A DNA stretch of 64,000 nucleotides from Acetobacter musti (GCF_011516835.1 NZ_WOTB01000015.1:1-64000), one strand, 5' to 3'; positions 1 through 8,335 are shown, counted from the first letter of the stretch. Translations and numbers: made by a program. Notes: a model not told the origin generated them from the sequence alone.

Positions 1-56
1 TGGCCAGTGGCTTCTGAAAGGCCACATCAACAGGCCTTACAGAAGACCGCACACGA

Positions 57-2528
57 TCACACGTCAATATGGGTCAGAAAACTCTTGCATAACGGACGGC
101 AACCACAGAAGTCTTCCGGTTCATCCTGAACGATTTTCCGGGCATCACGATACCGGCTCAGCACACGAGAACTGACCGGCACGATAGCTGCATCAAGCTG
201 CTGTTGCGTTGCTTTCGGATTTGTCAGGATACGGGCCACCCGATCCACTTCAGGCTGATCGTACAGCCCGGCATCATCCAGTTTGTGGCGCAGGTTCACC
301 ACACAGTTCGGATCACTGAGATCTGCTAGTTCGGCCTTCGTGTAATATTGCTGGAAAGCCTTGAGGATGTCTTCGGGATCATTCTCGAAGTCGACCACGA
401 AGGTCATGTCCTTGCCCGGATAGCAGCGGTTCAGCCGCGAAAGCGTCTGCACGGCCTGAATCCCACCGAGCTTCCGGTCCACATACATGCCGCACAGCAA
501 TGGCTGATCGAAACCCGTCTGGAACTTGTTCGCCACGATCAGAATTCGCCACGGATCTTCGGCAAAAACCTCCCTCAGGTCGCGTCCTTTCAGCGCCGGA
601 TTGATGTTGCTTTCCGTAAATGGCTCCGGACCACTTTCCGGGTCATCTACCTCGCCCGAGAATGCTGCAAGAAGCCCGAATGGATAATGCTTTTCCTTCA
701 CGTAGCGATCCATGGCCAGCTTCCAGCGCACGGCCTCCTTGCGGCTGGCCGTCACGACCATAGCGCGCGCCTTACCACCAAGGAGAGGCTGCACATTCTG
801 GCGGAAGTGCTCCACCACAATCTGCACCCGTGCCGCGATATTGGTGGGATGCAGGCGCACCCACTTCATCAGCGCCTTTTTTGCTTCCGAAGCCTCCACT
901 TCCGTGTCATCCAGAATCTGTCCATCTTGGCTCAGGCGGAACGCCTGTTTCCAGGACACATAATTCTGCAAAACATCAAGAATGAAGCCTTCCTCGATAG
1001 CCTGCCGCATGGAATAGACATGGAACGCCTCAGGCTTGTTGTCCTCTCCTTTGGGCTGATCTGGATGCGGCAAACGCCCGAACAGTTCCAGTGTTTTGGC
1101 CTTTGGCGTAGCCGTGAAAGCAATAAAGGAAATGCCCGCGTCTGCGGCAGTCCTTTGCGCCATTTCCGCCGCCAGCAGGTCTTCCGTGCTGATCTCCCCA
1201 CCATCTGCAAGTTCTGCCAGTTCACCGGATGAAAGGGCTGCCTTGAGCTTGCTGGCGGATGTCCCGGTCTGTGAGGAATGGGCCTCATCAGCAATCACGG
1301 CGAAATGCTTGCCCTCGGTTGCCGCAAGCTGGCGGATTTCCTTCAGCGCGAACGGGAAAGTCTGAATCGTGCAGATAATGATTTTCTTGCCCGTATGCAG
1401 GGCTGCTGCAAGTTCCTGGCTCTTGCTGCCACCATTGCCGGAGATCGATGCCACCACGCCGCGCGTACGCTCGAAACTTTCGATGGTTTCCGAAAGCTGC
1501 CGGTCCAGAACCGTACGGTCTGACACCACAATGACAGTATCGAACAGCTTGTGATTGTGCGCGTCATGTAGATCGGACAGAAAATGCGCCGTCCACGCGA
1601 TGGAGTTTGTCTTGCCCGACCCGGCAGAGTGCTGGATCAGATAACGCTGCCCCGGCCCCTCCTTCAGAATGGTGGAGACCAGCAGCCGTGTGGCGGCAAG
1701 CTGATGATAGCGCGGAAAGATCCAGCCTGAGATCTTCCCCTTTTTCTTCACCGGAATGACGTAGCGGCCCAGAATATCCAGCCATGAGTCCGGCTGCCAG
1801 ACCTCCTGCCACAGATATGCCGTGGTGCCGGGATTGCCCGCACCGCCAGCGTTCCCCTGATTGAACGGCAGAAAGCGGCTGTGCGCGCCATCCAGATGGG
1901 TGCACATCATCACGTCACTGTTGCTGACAGCAAAATGCACGACCGCCCCACCAGGCACCGAAAGCAGCGGCTCCGCAGGTTTGCCAGGCGGTTTCGGCAG
2001 CCGGTCGGTGCAATACTGCTCCACCGCATCCTGAACTGACTGCGTGTAGTTTGATTTCAGCTCGGCTGTCGCAACCGGCACGCCATTCAGAAATAGCACC
2101 AGATCCAGCTCATTGCCGTTACTGGCCGAATAACGCACCTGCCGGACAGCGCGCAGGCGATTGGCGTCATAACGGTGCTGCAAATGCGGATTCATCGTCA
2201 GGGTCGGGCGGAACTGACAGATCTTCAGCGTTTTTGTCAGCCCGATAATGTCCAGACCATCACGCAGGACGACGAGCGCACCCCGCGTGTTCAGCGCGTC
2301 CCTTACCCGTTGGCATAAAACTGCGCTAGCCGAGGCTCCATGCGTTTTTTCCAGCGTTTCCCACGCCTCGGGCTCGCATTCGCGCACCCACGCCAGCAGA
2401 TCTTCGGGGAACAGGGCCTGCACCACGTCATACCGCGCGGCAGAGCCATCTTCATAAAGCCAGCCGGAACGTCCGAGGTAATCGCAGATTTCTGATTCCA
2501 GATGATACTCCTTGTGAAGATCGGTCAT
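57..2528 (-). CDS. hsdR: Type I restriction endonuclease subunit R, 3'-truncated
   Basis: Motor and nuclease subunit of a type I restriction complex; it translocates DNA with ATP and cuts far from the recognition site. Visible parts are a PD-ExK nuclease core (D142, E156 and K158 around TAELK), Walker A SAGSGKT at 301-307 and a DEAH box at 414-417, followed by the second helicase domain. The product is 823 aa, while family members are usually about 1000 aa. The last ~17 residues (from about FCGCRPL) do not look like HsdR, and the C-terminal helical domain that docks on HsdM is missing. An insertion or frameshift near position 110 is my inference. It starts inside the stop of the upstream gene (ATGA overlap). 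Restriction activity may be lost. Confidence 0.88.
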   Translation of the reverse strand: MTDLHKEYHLESEICDYLGRSGWLYEDGSAARYDVVQALFPEDLLAWVRECEPEAWETLEKTHGASASAVLCQRVRDALNTRGALVVLRDGLDIIGLTKTLKICQFRPTLTMNPHLQHRYDANRLRAVRQVRYSASNGNELDLVLFLNGVPVATAELKSNYTQSVQDAVEQYCTDRLPKPPGKPAEPLLSVPGGAVVHFAVSNSDVMMCTHLDGAHSRFLPFNQGNAGGAGNPGTTAYLWQEVWQPDSWLDILGRYVIPVKKKGKISGWIFPRYHQLAATRLLVSTILKEGPGQRYLIQHSAGSGKTNSIAWTAHFLSDLHDAHNHKLFDTVIVVSDRTVLDRQLSETIESFERTRGVVASISGNGGSKSQELAAALHTGKKIIICTIQTFPFALKEIRQLAATEGKHFAVIADEAHSSQTGTSASKLKAALSSGELAELADGGEISTEDLLAAEMAQRTAADAGISFIAFTATPKAKTLELFGRLPHPDQPKGEDNKPEAFHVYSMRQAIEEGFILDVLQNYVSWKQAFRLSQDGQILDDTEVEASEAKKALMKWVRLHPTNIAARVQIVVEHFRQNVQPLLGGKARAMVVTASRKEAVRWKLAMDRYVKEKHYPFGLLAAFSGEVDDPESGPEPFTESNINPALKGRDLREVFAEDPWRILIVANKFQTGFDQPLLCGMYVDRKLGGIQAVQTLSRLNRCYPGKDMTFVVDFENDPEDILKAFQQYYTKAELADLSDPNCVVNLRHKLDDAGLYDQPEVDRVARILTNPKATQQQLDAAIVPVSSRVLSRYRDARKIVQDEPEDFCGCRPLCKSFLTHIDV

Positions 2529-3487
2529 TCACCAGTGCCTTTTTCTGTTACGGCATCAAGCTGATGCGCCTGCCAGTCCCGAAACGAAATGTCCGGGTTG
2601 CTCTCCAGCTTCCACGCCGCAGGGCCACTTACGGAATGACCGAATACAACCGCAGCGGCTGCACTCGGACTTCTGAACGCGTAGTCCTTGGTAAACACAC
2701 GATGCGTTCCCGCCATTTGCAGGATGCCGGATCGCACCAGTTCGTCATGCAGCGGCTTATAGGAACTTGCCTGTGCGCTGTCCTCTCTCTGCCAGTCACT
2801 CCGGGCCTGCGATCCGGCTTCAACAATAAATTCGCCGTCCTGAAAAACAGCTTTTGCCGTCAGATCAATGCGCGGCTTGTGCAGGACAAACCGAACAGTC
2901 TCCGGCGCCGCATCGGTCCTCTCTCCTTCCGACGCTTCAAAGACCGGAACAGGCCGCGATGACCCCGCCGGACGGCTGCGCTGGATGAACATATCCACCC
3001 GGATGGCGGGCAGAACCACCATCAGGCTGGCAAGAAACGCCTCCATCTTGGCAATATCCGCTTCCGTCAGACCCGGCAGCTTTGGGGAGTTGCCATTATG
3101 CAGCGGCGTATGCCCGATCTCCCGCGCCATGACGATCAGCCGCGCTTCCAGATACTTCACATGCGCCTTGTTGAGCCGGTTCGCGCTGGCGGAAACCAGA
3201 ACAGCGGTTTCCCACCAGTCCTTGTCGCTCGCCGCCGCGTGCTGTTTCAGCCTGACACCAAGATCCTCGGCTTCCCCGATATAGGCGAAGTCCTGCCCGT
3301 CCTTCTCGCCCAGCAGTAGATAGACCCCGGCATAACCGGCCTCTTCCCGTCTGAGCGCTTCGGTCAGGCGCGTGCGCGGCGTGACGAACACATGCCCCGT
3401 CCAGTTGAAGAGTTCGGCGGTGATCATGCCGTCCGGATGACCGTCGATATAGAAAAGCTCCAGAGAGCGGCCCTTGGTGTCGATCAT
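2525..3487 (-). CDS. GIY-YIG nuclease family protein with DUF4357
   Basis: A 320 aa protein with a GIY-YIG nuclease-like domain (GVYLLLG at 54-60, YIGEAEDL at 69-76, followed by the usual Arg-rich helix) and a C-terminal DUF4357 domain at about 240-305 (FTKDYAF and SPSAAAAVVFG). GIY-YIG domains cleave DNA with one metal ion; the role of this two-domain family is not established. The gene sits between hsdS and hsdR and overlaps both by 4 nt, so it is probably translated with the restriction system. Possible roles are accessory nuclease, control of restriction, or a separate defence gene. Family assignment is firm, function is not. Confidence 0.85.
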   Translation of the reverse strand: MIDTKGRSLELFYIDGHPDGMITAELFNWTGHVFVTPRTRLTEALRREEAGYAGVYLLLGEKDGQDFAYIGEAEDLGVRLKQHAAASDKDWWETAVLVSASANRLNKAHVKYLEARLIVMAREIGHTPLHNGNSPKLPGLTEADIAKMEAFLASLMVVLPAIRVDMFIQRSRPAGSSRPVPVFEASEGERTDAAPETVRFVLHKPRIDLTAKAVFQDGEFIVEAGSQARSDWQREDSAQASSYKPLHDELVRSGILQMAGTHRVFTKDYAFRSPSAAAAVVFGHSVSGPAAWKLESNPDISFRDWQAHQLDAVTEKGTGE

Positions 3488-3753
3488 GCTGCGAGGGCCT
3501 TGCTCTGGGCACGAACGTCGATCTTGCCGGTGACGGCGGCGGAGATGAGTGCGGCACGGCGTTCTTTGAGCAGGGTAATAGCGTTAGTCGCTGTTAAAAT
3601 AAGGCTTTCAAATTCGGTAATCGCTCTAGCTAGGTATGTAACAATTTCATCTTGAATTTTGCGAGAAGGAAGGCAAATGGGAAAAGATGCGATTTGCGAA
3701 GGGCTGATATGAGGAACGCTAACTCCTGTCATTTCCGGAGCAAGAAAATGCAT
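3484..3753 (-). pseudogene. hsdS: HsdS specificity subunit, C-terminal fragment after frameshift
   Basis: This reading frame encodes the end of HsdS: the tail of the second target recognition domain (APEMTGVSVPHISPSQI), then the C-terminal conserved helix with KIQDEIVTYL and ERRAALISAAVTGKIDV, a standard HsdS ending. It continues the gene at 3729-4802 in another frame. Restoring one base near 3756-3766 joins the two into a protein of about 440 aa, a normal HsdS length. The stop overlaps the GIY-YIG start by 4 nt, which shows this frame is the ancestral end of the gene. The Met at 3753 is internal and has no credible ribosome binding site. Confidence 0.8.
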
Positions 3754-4802
3754 AAATTTGGCAATGAATATTGATACATTAGAAAAGAACTATTTAAATA
3801 TTTGCTTGATCGCAATAACCCTACCCGCTGCAAAAGCAAGCACGGTAAGTCTTTCTTATATATCTTTGAAATTCGTAGACCTGAAGAAATCCATGGGCGA
3901 TCCATGCCAATTACAATATCACCCTCTTTTAATTCATAAATATCAAGTCCATCGTCAATTTGACGTTTCCAATATACTACATCGTCCCAACGTAATTTTC
4001 CAACTCCGACATTAACACCACGAAGTAGAGGTACGCCCTCGCCATATTTCAAAAACTTGTCAGATGGAAACGCAAAACCGGATATGACTCTCACCACACG
4101 GCCTGCTGTCACAACATCCCACCCTTCCGGCACCATCCCGATCCACGGGATGCCTGAGTCCTTCATGGGGGCGTTGGGATTCAGGCCTTTTGTGACGGCG
4201 TGGGAGATGACGGCTTGCCGCTTTTCCGCAAGGAGGGCAATCAGCCGCTCCTGTTCGGCGATCAGGGCGTCAATCTTCCCGCACTCACGGTCAAGAAAGC
4301 TGGCTATTGCCTGCTGTTCGGGGAGTGGTGGAAGCGCGAGATAGATCAATTTCATTTCATTATAATTAGTGCTCCAAAGGTCAGCGACGATGCCTTTTCC
4401 ATATTTATAATACTCTTCCTGAAAGGCTGTTGATCTAAGAAGATAGTGACAAAAATGTCCATAAATTCTTTCAGAAGGGGAAATTACCGTATTTATTAAA
4501 GAGACAGACCCATCGTGGGGAGAAACTCCAGAGGAACCCCTTCTGTCTGATCTACTATTAATAACAAAATCTCCTGCAATTACACACTTTCTATTGTCAT
4601 TATCATCAGTTTTAGCTGCAGTTTCTAACTGAGGCACAATACCATTTTTGGTTACAGACAACGGGGGATAGTCCGCATCACTGACCTTCTGTCGACGTTC
4701 TGCAAAACACGAACCGATACGAGAAAGTGTCCACTCCGCAGGAACTCTCCCAATCCATTCAACCCCACTGTCCTTATAAGCCGGATACTTTGGGAAACTC
4801 AT
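3729..4802 (-). pseudogene. hsdS: Type I restriction specificity subunit S, N-terminal part, frameshifted
   Basis: HsdS selects the DNA sequence methylated or cut by the type I complex. This frame carries the first target recognition domain, the central conserved coiled-coil (LPPLPEQQAIASFLDRE, then IDALIAEQERLIALLAEKR), the linker GLNPNAPMKDSGIPWIG that mirrors the N-terminus KDSGVEWIG, and most of the second recognition domain. It then runs into an unrelated ending (NLCIFLLRK). The sequence 3756-3766 (minus strand TTGCCAAATTT) needs one extra base to read on as KFMHFLAPEMTG. The recognition domains are clearly more AT-rich than the neighbours, as is usual for exchanged HsdS domains. It overlaps hsdM by 4 nt. 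Confidence 0.85.
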
Positions 4803-6646
4803 GCCGAAAGCTCCCCAAGCACCCGCATGATTTTCGTAGTCACCTCTTTCAGATCCGCATCAATCTCCTCAAGCGGTCGCGGTGGCTCGAACACATAGAA
4901 ATACCGGTTGAAAGGAATTTCGTAGCCAATCTTTGTCTTGTCCTCGTCAATCCACGCATCAGGGGCATGGGGCAGGACTTCGCGTTTGAAGTAGGTGTGA
5001 ATATCCTCATTCAGCGGCACGTTTTCCGTGTCCCGCAGGCTGCTGTCAGGCACGGGCTTGCCCTTTGCCTTTCCGCGCTGACCGAGGACGATATTGCCGT
5101 CCTCATCACGCTGCGGACGCTCCACGGTGATGGTCTGGTAGCCAAACGCCTCATTGCGGAAGATGCGGCTCAACGGCGCAAGCCTGACTTTGCCGCTTTC
5201 AGGCCCTTCCGGTGGTTCCGCGCCCTTCATCACAACCTCACGCGTCTGCGTGCCATCGGCGGCGGTTATGGTGGCAAGCTGTGCTTCCTGCGCATCGCGG
5301 AACAGGCGCGTAACGAGGGTAATGTCGTCCTCCCCCATTTCCTTGCGCTTGGAGCCGAGGCTTTTCCGCATCTTCTGCCAGAAGGACGAGGCGTCGATCA
5401 GTTGCACCTTGCCCTTGCGGTTCTTTGGCTTGCGATTGGTGAGCACCCAGACATAGGTAGCGATGCCGGTGTTGAAGAACATATCGGTCGGCAGCGCGAT
5501 GATAGCTTCGACCAGATCGTTTTCCAGCACAAAGCGCCGGATTTCGGACTCGCCGGATCCAGCTGCGCCCGTGAACAGGGGTGAGCCGTTCAGGACGATA
5601 CCAAAGCGCGCGCTGCCATCCTTCGCCGGACGCATCTTGTGGACCAGGTGGAGCAGGAACAGCATGGAGCCGTCCGAGATGCGCGGCAGGCCGGGACCAA
5701 AGCGCCCATCATAGCCCAACTTGTCATGCTCAGCGCGGACGGCTTTCTCGACCTTCTTCCACTCCACGCCAAAAGGCGGGTTGGAGAGCATGTAATCGAA
5801 TTTATAATCCGCCAGTTCATCATCGGACAGTGTGTTGCCAAGGCGGATGTTGCTGACGTCCTGATTGCGGATCAGCATGTCAGCCTTACAGATGGCATAG
5901 GATTCCGGGTTCAGTTCCTGCCCAAACATGGTCAGGCGGGCGTCCGGGTTGTGGTCAAGCAGGAACTCTTCCGCGACGGAGAGCATACCCCCGGTGCCAG
6001 CCGTCGGGTCATAGATGGTGCGAACGGCGGCATTACCGGGGGTCAGCAGGCTGTCATCCTCGGCAAAGATGAGGTTCACCATCAGCCTGATGACTTCACG
6101 CGGGGTGAAGTGCTCACCGGCTGTCTCGTTAGAGGCCTCGGAGAACTTGCGGATCAGTTCCTCGAACACCTGCCCCATCTGGTGGTTATCGACGGCTTTG
6201 TCGCTGAGGTCGAAGCTGATAAATTTTTCGAGCACCAGATAGAGCAGGTTGGCCTTTGCCAGACGGTCTGTCTGCTCGGTGAAGCGGAAGTGGTCGAAGA
6301 TGTCACGGGCAGCGGGTGAGAAGGCGTTGATATAGGCGGAGAGGTTCTGGGTCAGGTTATCCGGATCGCCCAGCACGCCTTTCAGAGTGAAGTCGGATGT
6401 GTTCACGAACTTCAGACCAGCGGCTTTCTCCATGAAAGGCATGGGGTCGATGCCTTTACTCTCCCACTTCTCCTTTTCCTTTAGCACTTTGGCTCGGGTA
6501 GGAGCCAGAACGGCATCAAGGCGGCGCAGAACGGTAAAGGGCAGGATGATCCGACCGTATTCGGCTGGCTTGAAGTCGCCCCGCAGGAGATCGGCGACCT
6601 GCCAGATCATGGAGGACAGGGAGGCGGTCCGGGGTGTCGTGCTCAT
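4799..6646 (-). CDS. hsdM: Type I DNA methyltransferase subunit M
   Basis: N6-adenine methyltransferase subunit of the type I complex; with HsdS it protects the recognition site and with HsdR forms the restriction enzyme. The 615 aa protein has the N-terminal helical domain (about 10-140), the substrate-binding signature EHFTPREV at 178-185, SAM motif I DPTAGTGG at 213-220 and the catalytic NPPF at 289-292. Length and motifs are typical and no defect is seen. It is first in the minus-strand operon and overlaps hsdS through ATGA. With the specificity subunit split, methylation depends on whether the half-HsdS still folds. Confidence 0.95.
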   Translation of the reverse strand: MSTTPRTASLSSMIWQVADLLRGDFKPAEYGRIILPFTVLRRLDAVLAPTRAKVLKEKEKWESKGIDPMPFMEKAAGLKFVNTSDFTLKGVLGDPDNLTQNLSAYINAFSPAARDIFDHFRFTEQTDRLAKANLLYLVLEKFISFDLSDKAVDNHQMGQVFEELIRKFSEASNETAGEHFTPREVIRLMVNLIFAEDDSLLTPGNAAVRTIYDPTAGTGGMLSVAEEFLLDHNPDARLTMFGQELNPESYAICKADMLIRNQDVSNIRLGNTLSDDELADYKFDYMLSNPPFGVEWKKVEKAVRAEHDKLGYDGRFGPGLPRISDGSMLFLLHLVHKMRPAKDGSARFGIVLNGSPLFTGAAGSGESEIRRFVLENDLVEAIIALPTDMFFNTGIATYVWVLTNRKPKNRKGKVQLIDASSFWQKMRKSLGSKRKEMGEDDITLVTRLFRDAQEAQLATITAADGTQTREVVMKGAEPPEGPESGKVRLAPLSRIFRNEAFGYQTITVERPQRDEDGNIVLGQRGKAKGKPVPDSSLRDTENVPLNEDIHTYFKREVLPHAPDAWIDEDKTKIGYEIPFNRYFYVFEPPRPLEEIDADLKEVTTKIMRVLGELSA

Positions 6647-6679
6647 AAGAAAATCTGGTCCGATGTCGAAAATGTGGAA

Positions 6680-7078
6680 TCACTGGTTTTGAAAATGTTG
6701 CCGGAGCCAAGCCGCGAACGCGTCTTCCTCCATTGCGCCAGACGCAAGAGCCACCATGGCTTCGACAGCTTCCGGAGCGCCGACCTGCACACGAGTGCCG
6801 TTCAGCCGCAGGAAAAGGACGCAGCAACTCCAGGCTGTCCGCTTGTTGGCGTCGTTGAAGGGATGATTGCGCGCGATGCCATAAGCGTAGGCCGCAGCCA
6901 GAGTCGCGGTGTCCGGCGGATCGGATTCCGCATAGTGCCAGCGGTTTTCTGCGCGGGCTAACGCGCTATGCAGCAGATCTTCGCTTTTGAGCCCGTGGGT
7001 TCCGCCGTATTCTTTCAGGACCTGATCGTGCATGAACAGCACCGCGTCAGGTTCCAGAAACTCAGGCACATCCGGCAT
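6680..7078 (-). CDS. doc: Doc-type death-on-curing toxin (Fic fold)
   Basis: A 132 aa Fic-fold protein with the Doc-type motif HPFNDANKR at 72-80. Doc of phage P1 has the same NKR ending and phosphorylates EF-Tu, stopping translation, whereas canonical Fic AMP-transferases have G-x-G-N-G-R there. The gene starts at ATG 7078 and shares one base with the stop of the preceding antitoxin gene (TGATG), the usual coupling of toxin and antitoxin. Activity is inferred from the intact motif. It may act as a stabiliser of the island. Confidence 0.88.
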   Translation of the reverse strand: MPDVPEFLEPDAVLFMHDQVLKEYGGTHGLKSEDLLHSALARAENRWHYAESDPPDTATLAAAYAYGIARNHPFNDANKRTAWSCCVLFLRLNGTRVQVGAPEAVEAMVALASGAMEEDAFAAWLRQHFQNQ

Positions 7079-7305
7079 CAGCGCTTGGCCAGTTCCTGAA
7101 GAACGTCTGCCTGCTCACGCAGTGTCTCACGCGCCATCTGCATCTGGCGCTCAAGCTTGAGATTGCGCTTCACCAGCTTGATTCCGTCGGCCATTTCGAC
7201 CAGCGTGAGTTCCTGTCCGACCTCCAGACCAAGGCGGATACGTGTTTCCGCTGGAAGGGTAACACCGACAGAATTGCCCTGTTTGCGAACGACAACCGTT
7301 TCCAT
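7078..7305 (-). CDS. AbrB/MazE-family antitoxin
   Basis: A 75 aa protein with an AbrB/MazE swapped-hairpin DNA-binding fold at about 1-48 (VVVRKQGNSVGVTLP, then LGLEVGQELTLVEM) and a charged C-terminal tail (about 50-75) suited to masking a toxin. It should neutralise the Doc-type protein encoded next and repress its own operon. The ribosome binding site GGAGATGGG lies just before ATG 7305. Doc toxins were first described with Phd antitoxins; pairing with an AbrB-like partner is also seen in bacteria. Confidence 0.85.
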   Translation of the reverse strand: METVVVRKQGNSVGVTLPAETRIRLGLEVGQELTLVEMADGIKLVKRNLKLERQMQMARETLREQADVLQELAKR

Positions 7306-7319
7306 GGGCCCATCTCCAT

Positions 7320-7342
7320 ATTACATGTCGTAATACGTAACA
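7320..7342. promoter_or_regulatory. Imperfect palindrome upstream of the antitoxin gene
   Basis: The segment TTACATGTCGTAATACGTAA (7321-7340) has matching TTAC and GTAA ends and partial inner symmetry, about 12 of 20 positions. It lies 16 nt before the antitoxin start, where an autoregulated toxin-antitoxin operon would have its operator. Assignment is by position and symmetry only. Confidence 0.35.
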
Positions 7343-7407
7343 GGACCGCATCAGGGGTGACAAGCGCAAATGCCCCTTTAGCAATGCTGATCAGACAGAA
7401 TTGCGAG

Positions 7408-7926
7408 TCAGATGGTTCCCCAGCCTTTGATGATTTCGATCCACTCGCTTGGTGAAAGCTGGCTTGGACCATGCGGTTCCGGGTATCGACGCCCTGAAGG
7501 CAGCCGTTTCTCCTGAATATGTATATCTCTGGACGCCTTCTGCGCCATCCTGTCACTTACAACCTGCACACCACGGAAAATGGCGCGGGCCATATGCTTT
7601 CCGGCTGCGCGAACCTGATCGGTGGCCTTGATAAGCAGCCTGTAGGTATTGCTGGTTCTTACCCATCGACTACCAACCAGCTTCCTGCGGCAGGTCCGCT
7701 CGACCAGCCCGAGTTCGTAGGCACGTTCAAGCGCTCGGATGACCGTTCGCACGGAATACCGACAGGCCCGAGCAATGGCATCGTGGCTTGGATAGAGCCC
7801 ATCCGCACCCAGAAAGGTGGCGAGCGTCATAAGCACAGATTTTTCGGATGGTTTCAGCTGGTGGTCAAAATAGAGCCCCAGAACCTGCTTGCGGAAAGCC
7901 GCCTTGACGGAAGCATGGCGGCTCAT
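7408..7926 (-). CDS. Helix-turn-helix domain protein
   Basis: A 172 aa protein with a winged-helix HTH of the HTH_36 type at about 25-85 (KPSEKSVLMTLATFLGADGLYPSHD, here broken up as SEKSVLMTL, YPSHDAIARACRYSVRTVI and RALERAYELGLVERT). Such proteins occur in plasmid, phage and island modules, often near replication or partition genes. The C-terminal half (90-172) is basic and not recognised. It lies just inside the island boundary, upstream of the toxin-antitoxin pair on the same strand. Its target is unknown. Confidence 0.7.
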   Translation of the reverse strand: MSRHASVKAAFRKQVLGLYFDHQLKPSEKSVLMTLATFLGADGLYPSHDAIARACRYSVRTVIRALERAYELGLVERTCRRKLVGSRWVRTSNTYRLLIKATDQVRAAGKHMARAIFRGVQVVSDRMAQKASRDIHIQEKRLPSGRRYPEPHGPSQLSPSEWIEIIKGWGTI

Positions 7927-8034
7927 CGCTCTGCACTCCCGGTCGAAACCAGAATACGATGAAAAAAACTTGCCTGAAAGGTCCGGAGATCCGTGACAAC
8001 AGAGTCAGTTTCTAGTACGCTGCTCACACGCATT

Positions 8035-8057
8035 GCACGATTTTTCCTTGATCGTGC
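8035..8057. other. Short perfect hairpin at island edge
   Basis: GCACGAT (8035-8041) and ATCGTGC (8051-8057) form a 7 bp stem around a 9 nt T-rich loop, between the HTH gene and the tRNA fragment. It could be an integrase arm-site or a structural remnant. No T-tract follows the stem, so a terminator is unlikely. Confidence 0.3.
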
Positions 8058-8117
8058 GTGCCGTTTTTGAACGTGTTTGACTCTGTAAGTCTCTGATTTC
8101 GTTGGGGTCAGCCGGTT

Positions 8118-8162
8118 TTGACATGGTAGGGCTCACAGATTCAATCCCTGTTGCGCCCACCA
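8118..8162 (+). other. 3' fragment of tRNA-Val(GAC), probable island attachment site
   Basis: The plus strand carries the anticodon loop TTGACAT (GAC at 8120-8122), the 3' anticodon-stem strand GGTAG, a variable loop, a T arm with loop TTCAATC (8140-8146) and the acceptor end TGCGCCCACCA (8152-8162). This matches the 3' half of tRNA-Val(GAC). The upstream bases cannot form the 5' strand of the anticodon stem, so identity begins at the anticodon loop, a common crossover point for tyrosine integrases. The T stem has an A-C mismatch, as expected of a displaced copy free to drift. The functional tRNA should be on the plus strand left of the window. Confidence 0.72.
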
Positions 8163-8335
8163 TCCGGTCGGTGGAATCTGTAAATTTTTTGTTCTGATGC
8201 CGGCTGGCTGGATTGTTTTTCCCAGAAGGCTTCGTCCTGTGCTTTTCGTATCCTGACAAACAGTGCGACAAGGGCCGCATTAATGGCTGTTACGATAACG
8301 GCGGTCGCCGCGCAGTAAGAGATGATTGCCGACAT
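8141..8335 (-). CDS. Small membrane protein, hypothetical
   Basis: A possible 64 aa protein with one membrane segment (about 3-27, alanine/valine/isoleucine rich) followed by a basic, polar tail. Codon use looks coding, with many C- or G-ending codons. Its last codons read antisense through the tRNA fragment, so its present 3' end may be a product of island insertion. The upstream AGAGAT is only a weak ribosome binding site. No family recognised. Confidence 0.35.
   Translation of the reverse strand: MSAIISYCAATAVIVTAINAALVALFVRIRKAQDEAFWEKQSSQPASEQKIYRFHRPDGGRNRD

Noticed and set aside
348-1232. A 294-codon plus-strand open frame opposite hsdR
   Set aside because: It is the antisense of the HsdR coding sequence and its protein has no family features; hsdR motifs are unmistakable on the other strand.
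4727-5584. A 285-codon plus-strand open frame opposite hsdM
   Set aside because: Antisense of hsdM, high in His/Arg and without motifs.
8005-8280. Minus-strand frame reading GATGIESVSPTMS across the tRNA fragment
   Set aside because: This phrase is the well-known false translation of a tRNA 3' end in antisense. It supports the tRNA remnant rather than a protein gene.
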